Source: Lactobacillus sp. ESL0677
GTDB taxonomy: Bacteria; Bacillota; Bacilli; Lactobacillales; Lactobacillaceae
Length of the DNA: 64,000 nucleotides
Direction of reading: 5' to 3'
Assembly (NCBI RefSeq): GCF_029392875.1
Contig: NZ_CP113946.1
Coordinates: 1,116,001 to 1,180,000, forward strand
In this document: positions 60,544 to 64,000 of the stretch, piece by piece
Position numbering within the stretch: position 1 is the first letter of the stretch
How the letters are laid out: every line of letters starts with the position of its first letter
The notes under the pieces: generated by a model
Databases searched by the model: none
What the model saw: only the letters and a program-made list of their open reading frames with translations
Told to the model about the DNA's origin: nothing
Program-made: the position numbers and the translations under genes

Positions 60544-60724
60544 CTTGCTTAATCAGCTCAGTTTGAGCCGCCTCCAATTGAATTCCGATTGTACCCTGAG
60601 CAATATCATGTAACCGATCAAGCGACACATCTTTCGTGTCTGCTTTAATCTGAATGGTCACTTCATCATCTTTAGTTTTAAAATTGTCAATATTACCCTT
60701 AAAATATAAAACTTTACCTTGCAT
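60530..60724 (-). CDS. Phage hypothetical protein
   Basis: 64 aa; MQGKVLYFKGNIDNFKTKDD, then EVTIQIKADT, then an acidic C-terminus. GAAAGGA precedes the ATG. It resembles small early proteins of unknown function. Confidence 0.55.
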   Translation of the reverse strand: MQGKVLYFKGNIDNFKTKDDEVTIQIKADTKDVSLDRLHDIAQGTIGIQLEAAQTELIKQDEQN

Positions 60725-60728
60725 GTGA

Positions 60729-60890
60729 TTAATCCTTTCTGTATCCGATTGAAATTGTTAATTTAAGTGAAGTATCATCAGCGGTTTGCTGAGCAACTAT
60801 CTTATCCAACCTCAGTTTCTGTTTATCTGCTAAATCGCTAACTGTTTGAATTTGTTGCTTGGCTGCTTCCAAGCGAATATCTAACGCCAT
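60729..60890 (-). CDS. Small early phage protein
   Basis: 53 aa: MALDIRLEAAKQQIQTVSDL, a helical middle, and the end LKLTISIGYRKD. AGGAAG lies before the ATG at 60890. The LxISIxY end also occurs in the neighbouring gene at 60900-61058. Confidence 0.55.
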   Translation of the reverse strand: MALDIRLEAAKQQIQTVSDLADKQKLRLDKIVAQQTADDTSLKLTISIGYRKD

Positions 60891-60899
60891 AATTTCTTC

Positions 60900-61058
60900 C
60901 TATTCATAATCGATTGAAATAATCAATCGTTCTTTCTTGTTATTAAAATTAGTTTTCTTAGTGTAATTAACATTTTTAATTGCTAAACCTTTATTCGTTT
61001 CTGATTCTTCAACAGACAAAAGCTGCTTAAGCATTTTTCCAAATCTAGTTAATGCCAT
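60900..61058 (-). CDS. Small early phage protein
   Basis: 52 aa: MALTRFGKMLKQLLSVEESE, then a basic middle and the end RLIISIDYE. AAGGAG precedes the ATG at 61058. Shares start and end pattern with the gene at 60729-60890. Confidence 0.55.
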   Translation of the reverse strand: MALTRFGKMLKQLLSVEESETNKGLAIKNVNYTKKTNFNNKKERLIISIDYE

Positions 61059-61069
61059 ATTTATCTCCT

Positions 61070-61150
61070 TAATTTAAAAAATGCCGTTTTTTTGATTTAA
61101 CAGAGTGATTTTAATCGTCTTAATTTAAAAATCGCCCGTTTTTTGATTTA
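61070..61150 (+). repeat. Direct repeat pair beside the origin-like region
   Basis: Two 30-bp copies (61070-61099 and 61121-61150), about 26/30 identical, sharing TAATTTAAAAA and GTTTTTTGATTTA. Confidence 0.6.
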
Positions 61151-61164
61151 GGAAATTCCATAAA

Positions 61165-61194
61165 TGTACCAGATAAAAATAATTATCTGGTACA
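61165..61194. repeat. Perfect 12-bp inverted repeat in the origin-like region
   Basis: TGTACCAGATAA-AAATAA-TTATCTGGTACA; each arm starts or ends with the TGTACCA motif. Confidence 0.75.
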
Positions 61195-61407
61195 CCTAAA
61201 CGTCAACGGGCTCTAAGCCAGAGCACAGATTTGTACCATGTACCACGTTTTTTCTCTATAACATTTATAAAAGATACACCATAGGTACTTTATAAATTTA
61301 TATATAAAATATATGGTTATGTGGTACAAATACTATTTAAGCCTTACTGCACCAAGGCTTTTCGATGTACCACGTTTTTATTTTTATCCGGTACAATGTG
61401 GTACATT

Positions 61408-62709
61408 TTATGACATTTTTCTAAATCCTCTCACGCTCTGACCATTTTCTTTTCTTTGCCTTGCACCTGCGTCCCAACCTTTATGCTGCATGTAATACCT
61501 AACTTCTCGTGATGCTTTACGGTTATTCGTGAATCCATCTTGTGAACCTAAGAGATAATATGCTAAATCTGTATTAGCAATGAAGTCTGTATCTGCAAAT
61601 GTGTTTTCCAAAACATCATCAAGTTCATCTTCCAATGAAGTTGTGTACATAAACTGTTCACGGTTCTTCTTTAACAAGTCACTTTGATGTTTATCTAAAA
61701 TAAACGGGTCTTTTGCCTGCTGATACAGCCAGACTACTTCACCCCACAACTGATCAACATAATCCTGGGTTAAATCGGTAACCGGATGTTTTTGTTGTTT
61801 ATCTGGATTAACCAGGATCGAAATAAATCTACGGTCACCTGATTTATCCTTTAAGTGTTTAATTTCATTTGTTGTTCTCGAAATAACAAATTTCTTGTTA
61901 AAATGACTAACATTTCTACCGTAAGACTTGCGGTATTCAAATTTTTGCATTGTAATGAATTTCTTGATTTCTTCAAACGAGGCTCTATTTGATGCGGTCA
62001 TTTCATCATCGTTAACGATCAATGCATTTCGCATTACTTCGAAATCATCTTTATCAGTAAAAGTAGTGAACTGATCAGTATATAAACCAAGTGGCGCGAG
62101 TTTTTGCAATAGGGTTGTCTTTCCTGCACCTTGTCCACCTACTAAATCTAATACGTAGTCAAATTTAACTAAAGGATTATAGGCCTTGGCTACTGCTCCC
62201 ATTAACCACAACCTCGTAATTAAAATGTCAGTTTCATCTTTTTCGGCTCCAAGATAAGTAGGAAAGAAATTATCTACTCGCCGTTTTTTATCCCAATTTT
62301 TTAAGCAATTATTGAAATAATCGACTAACGGATTATAAGTATTAGCTCTGGCCACGTTGTCAACTGCCTGCTCAATTAAGGCATTTTTAAAAACTGTATG
62401 CTTGTAATTAGGACTTGCTTCGATATATGCTTCAAGGCTATTAGTATCCTTGTCCTCGTATTGTCCCTTAGTAAAATTAAGTGTCGGAATTGTTGATAAT
62501 TGAAGTTGCTGTTTTCTAATCACATCAATCGCATCAGTAAATTCATTGAACTTAAATAGACCTTTGAGCGACTTATCGTTTAGTAGAATTAACATCACGT
62601 TCATTACCGAATTAGTTTTTAGAGCACCTTTTTCAGTTTCAGAAAAATTTATATCGTGGGAAGTCTGCATTTTAGCTAATTTTTTAGCATTATCTTCAAC
62701 CAGCTTCAT
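61408..62709 (-). CDS. VapE/VirE-type phage DNA helicase (primase-associated)
   Basis: 433 aa. Walker A GGQGAGKT at 191-198, acidic Walker B in NALIVNDDEM, and an arginine in the SGDRRF segment; GGAGG before the ATG. It belongs to the virulence-associated-E family of phage replication ATPases and lies 4 bp after the primase part. It probably unwinds DNA at the adjacent origin-like repeats. Confidence 0.87.
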   Translation of the reverse strand: MKLVEDNAKKLAKMQTSHDINFSETEKGALKTNSVMNVMLILLNDKSLKGLFKFNEFTDAIDVIRKQQLQLSTIPTLNFTKGQYEDKDTNSLEAYIEASPNYKHTVFKNALIEQAVDNVARANTYNPLVDYFNNCLKNWDKKRRVDNFFPTYLGAEKDETDILITRLWLMGAVAKAYNPLVKFDYVLDLVGGQGAGKTTLLQKLAPLGLYTDQFTTFTDKDDFEVMRNALIVNDDEMTASNRASFEEIKKFITMQKFEYRKSYGRNVSHFNKKFVISRTTNEIKHLKDKSGDRRFISILVNPDKQQKHPVTDLTQDYVDQLWGEVVWLYQQAKDPFILDKHQSDLLKKNREQFMYTTSLEDELDDVLENTFADTDFIANTDLAYYLLGSQDGFTNNRKASREVRYYMQHKGWDAGARQRKENGQSVRGFRKMS

Positions 62710-62712
62710 TGC

Positions 62713-63500
62713 CTAACCTCCTCGTCTACGAATTTCTTTTTCAATCATGGAATTGACCGTAGTTTCTACTTCTTTTAACGGTAATTTATCAGCTGTATTA
62801 TCATTAGCAATGATTGCCAACTGTCCAGCTATTTCAGGATTAACATTGCGAAATAATAGTCCACCGACAAAGCTTGCCAGTGCATTGTTACGACCACCGG
62901 TCTCACCTAAACCATTAACAATTTCTTCAAATAAGGCTGTTGTTTGTGTCTTGCCTTGATTAACGTAATCTGATTTGAAATTCGGTTTAAACTTCGGCTT
63001 TTTGCTTTTAATTAATTCCAATAAACCTGCCGGAGCTGGTCTGATTGGATTGTGATTAAGCCACTTGTACTGTTTCCCCTGCAAACTCGAAGGAGCTACG
63101 ACTACATAATTGTTTGGATGGGCCTTTAGATCCACACCTGGCAGAAAGCCAATATTTTGTGCTATTGCATCACCAGTAGGTTTAGCAAAAAAAAATGGAA
63201 ACCATCATGCGCGGTTTGCTCAGTCAACGTGCCTTTAAACCATTCATCATGATTTAGAGCTTTAATTGACTTGGTGCCATCTACTTCACCATGCCTGTCA
63301 ACATCAATCACGAAAAACTTATCAGTTTTCAGTGCAATGTTGGCCAACGGATATTTTTGCCAAACCTGTTCAATTTCATCAGGCGTTAAGGCTGGTCTAT
63401 CAGCGAATTTAATTAGCGGTCGCTTATTTTGTCCAATTGGAATTACCGAGAAGCCATGTTGTGCGTAGCTAATCGCATAATTGACTAAATTAACTAACAT
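62713..63500 (-). pseudogene. Bifunctional primase-polymerase (Prim-Pol) broken by a T9 homopolymer
   Basis: Part 1 (63500-63162) has the Prim-Pol start: YAQHGFSVIPIGQNKRPLIK, DVDRHGEVDG (metal-binding Asp pair) and HDGFHFF. Part 2 (from 63135) continues LKAHPNNYVVVAPSS and a PriCT-like end. At 63187-63195 a run of nine T on the coding strand sits where ten would join the frames as FFFAKPTGDAIAQNIG. Joined, it would be about 262 aa. It is either a true mutation, a slippage switch or a sequence error. Confidence 0.7.
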
Positions 63501-63856
63501 GATATTTTTTCGTACTTCAAGACTTGATCTACTAACTTCTTCAATTCGTTTGTAATAAAGTTCTTATCTTTATACGTGCCAAATGGAGAAATTGCTGAAT
63601 AATCATCTAAATGATTACAATCAAAACCAATCCACCAGTTATTTTCTTGATCATAATCTACATATGTAATGCCACCATGAACATCTAAATTTGGAAAATC
63701 GTTATCCATATAATCTTTGCCAAAAAGTTTGTTGTTCTTAGGAATCATCACATAGCCACATAAGATTTTAAAAGTTGGATGTTCCCAAATCTCACATTTG
63801 TAACCTTTATAAGTAAATTTCTCATCTTCTGGCACTTCATTCCATGGTCTAATCAT
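63494..63856 (-). CDS. Phage hypothetical protein
   Basis: 120 aa, aromatic-rich: MIRPWNEVPEDEKFTYKGYK, then YDQENNWWIGFDCNHLDDYS. AGGAGG precedes the ATG, and it overlaps the Prim-Pol start by 7 bp. The family is not recognised; it lies in the replication cluster after SSB. Confidence 0.6.
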   Translation of the reverse strand: MIRPWNEVPEDEKFTYKGYKCEIWEHPTFKILCGYVMIPKNNKLFGKDYMDNDFPNLDVHGGITYVDYDQENNWWIGFDCNHLDDYSAISPFGTYKDKNFITNELKKLVDQVLKYEKISC

Positions 63857-63867
63857 TTCGTTGCCTC

Positions 63868-63999
63868 CTAGAATGGTAAATCTTCATCAGAAATATTTAC
63901 TGTGTCGCCAGAGCCTGCGAATGGATCTTTCTTTACAGCTGTCTTTTTAGGCTGTTCCAACTGCGCAAATTCATAATTTCGATAAGGATTGTCTGGATC
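63868..63999 (-). CDS. ssb: Single-stranded DNA-binding protein, partial (C-terminal end)
   Basis: Only the last 43 codons are in the window. The tail is linker-like (EQPKKTAVKKDPFAGSGDT) and ends DEDLPF, the acidic tip by which SSB recruits replication partners. The OB fold lies beyond 64000. It is located before the Prim-Pol/helicase genes. Confidence 0.8.
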   Translation of the reverse strand, partial: DPDNPYRNYEFAQLEQPKKTAVKKDPFAGSGDTVNISDEDLPF

Positions 64000-64000
64000 C

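Larger units (their letters stand above)
61059..61407. other. Origin-like non-coding region with TGTACCA repeats
   Basis: Eight copies of TGTACCA or its complement lie within 241 bp: 61165, 61188 (reverse), 61232, 61239 (tandem), 61322 (reverse), 61366, 61389 (reverse, one mismatch), 61399 (reverse). The region also holds a perfect inverted repeat (61165-61194), two hairpins (GCTCT/AGAGC, GCCTT/AAGGC) and a very AT-rich core at 61255-61320. It is directly downstream of the helicase gene, where Sfi21-type phages have their origin. Confidence 0.6.

Noticed and set aside
34489..64000. Integrase, CI repressor or toxin-antitoxin genes inside the prophage part shown
   Set aside because: None of the coding regions has recombinase, CI-peptidase or known toxin motifs; these functions are probably beyond the right edge.

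Overview
The window is low-GC Firmicutes DNA, most likely a host-associated Lactobacillus (delbrueckii-group sense). The evidence is AT-rich composition, AGGAGG-type ribosome sites, a secreted protein with SLAP-like surface repeats, prolyl iminopeptidase, a methionine T-box ahead of an ABC importer, and a Lactobacillus-type siphophage prophage. No species call is possible from this sequence.

Positions 1-33305 are chromosome, a mosaic of small metabolic units. At the left edge, a partial DASS-type dicarboxylate transporter follows two FAD/FMN reductases of the fumarate/urocanate/hydroxycinnamate reductase class, under a divergent LysR gene (1-5487). Next come an aquaglyceroporin, a signal peptidase I, and a dhaK-dhaL-dhaM-glpF unit whose promoter carries a cre-like site (5532-10233). 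After that are a divergent HxlR/quinone-oxidoreductase pair, a nitroreductase, a SLAP-like surface protein, a GT8 glycosyltransferase and HU (10339-14556). The T-box-metQ-metQ-metN-metI operon spans 14611-18360. folA, a TipAS-like protein and an amidohydrolase-MFS-membrane LuxR module follow; that module is bounded by two copies of a 29-bp repeat (18452-24103). Then come a decayed gene, a third flavin reductase with reversed domain order and its own divergent LysR, a peptide-use group (iminopeptidase, OppA lipoprotein, beta-lactamase-fold serine hydrolase), pnuC and tRNA-Ser(CGA).

Positions of about 33306-64000 are the larger part of a cos/HK97-type siphoprophage. Nearly all of it is on the minus strand, so the gene order reads right to left. 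Early and replication genes come first (SSB tail, Prim-Pol with a homopolymer frameshift, VapE-type helicase, a TGTACCA-rich origin-like region, an XRE regulator, small accessory proteins, a VRR-NUC nuclease, ArpU). A tRNA-Trp and tRNA-like relics follow, then HNH and both terminase subunits, portal, ClpP-like protease, capsid, connectors, tail tube, gpG/gpGT with a -1 frameshift site, a tape measure carrying two wall hydrolases, Dit, and a tail-associated protein with four inserted SH3-like domains. BppU, small baseplate proteins, XkdX, holin and GH25 endolysin complete the set. The far end next to the tRNA holds a plus-strand membrane-protein gene and two candidate small RNAs. The integrase and repressor are not in the window and should lie beyond position 64000.

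The best candidates for new biology are the three-flavoprotein reductase set, the repeat-bounded amidohydrolase/MFS/LuxR module, the SH3-loaded tail protein, the gpGT frameshift, the replication-origin-like repeat field and the broken Prim-Pol.
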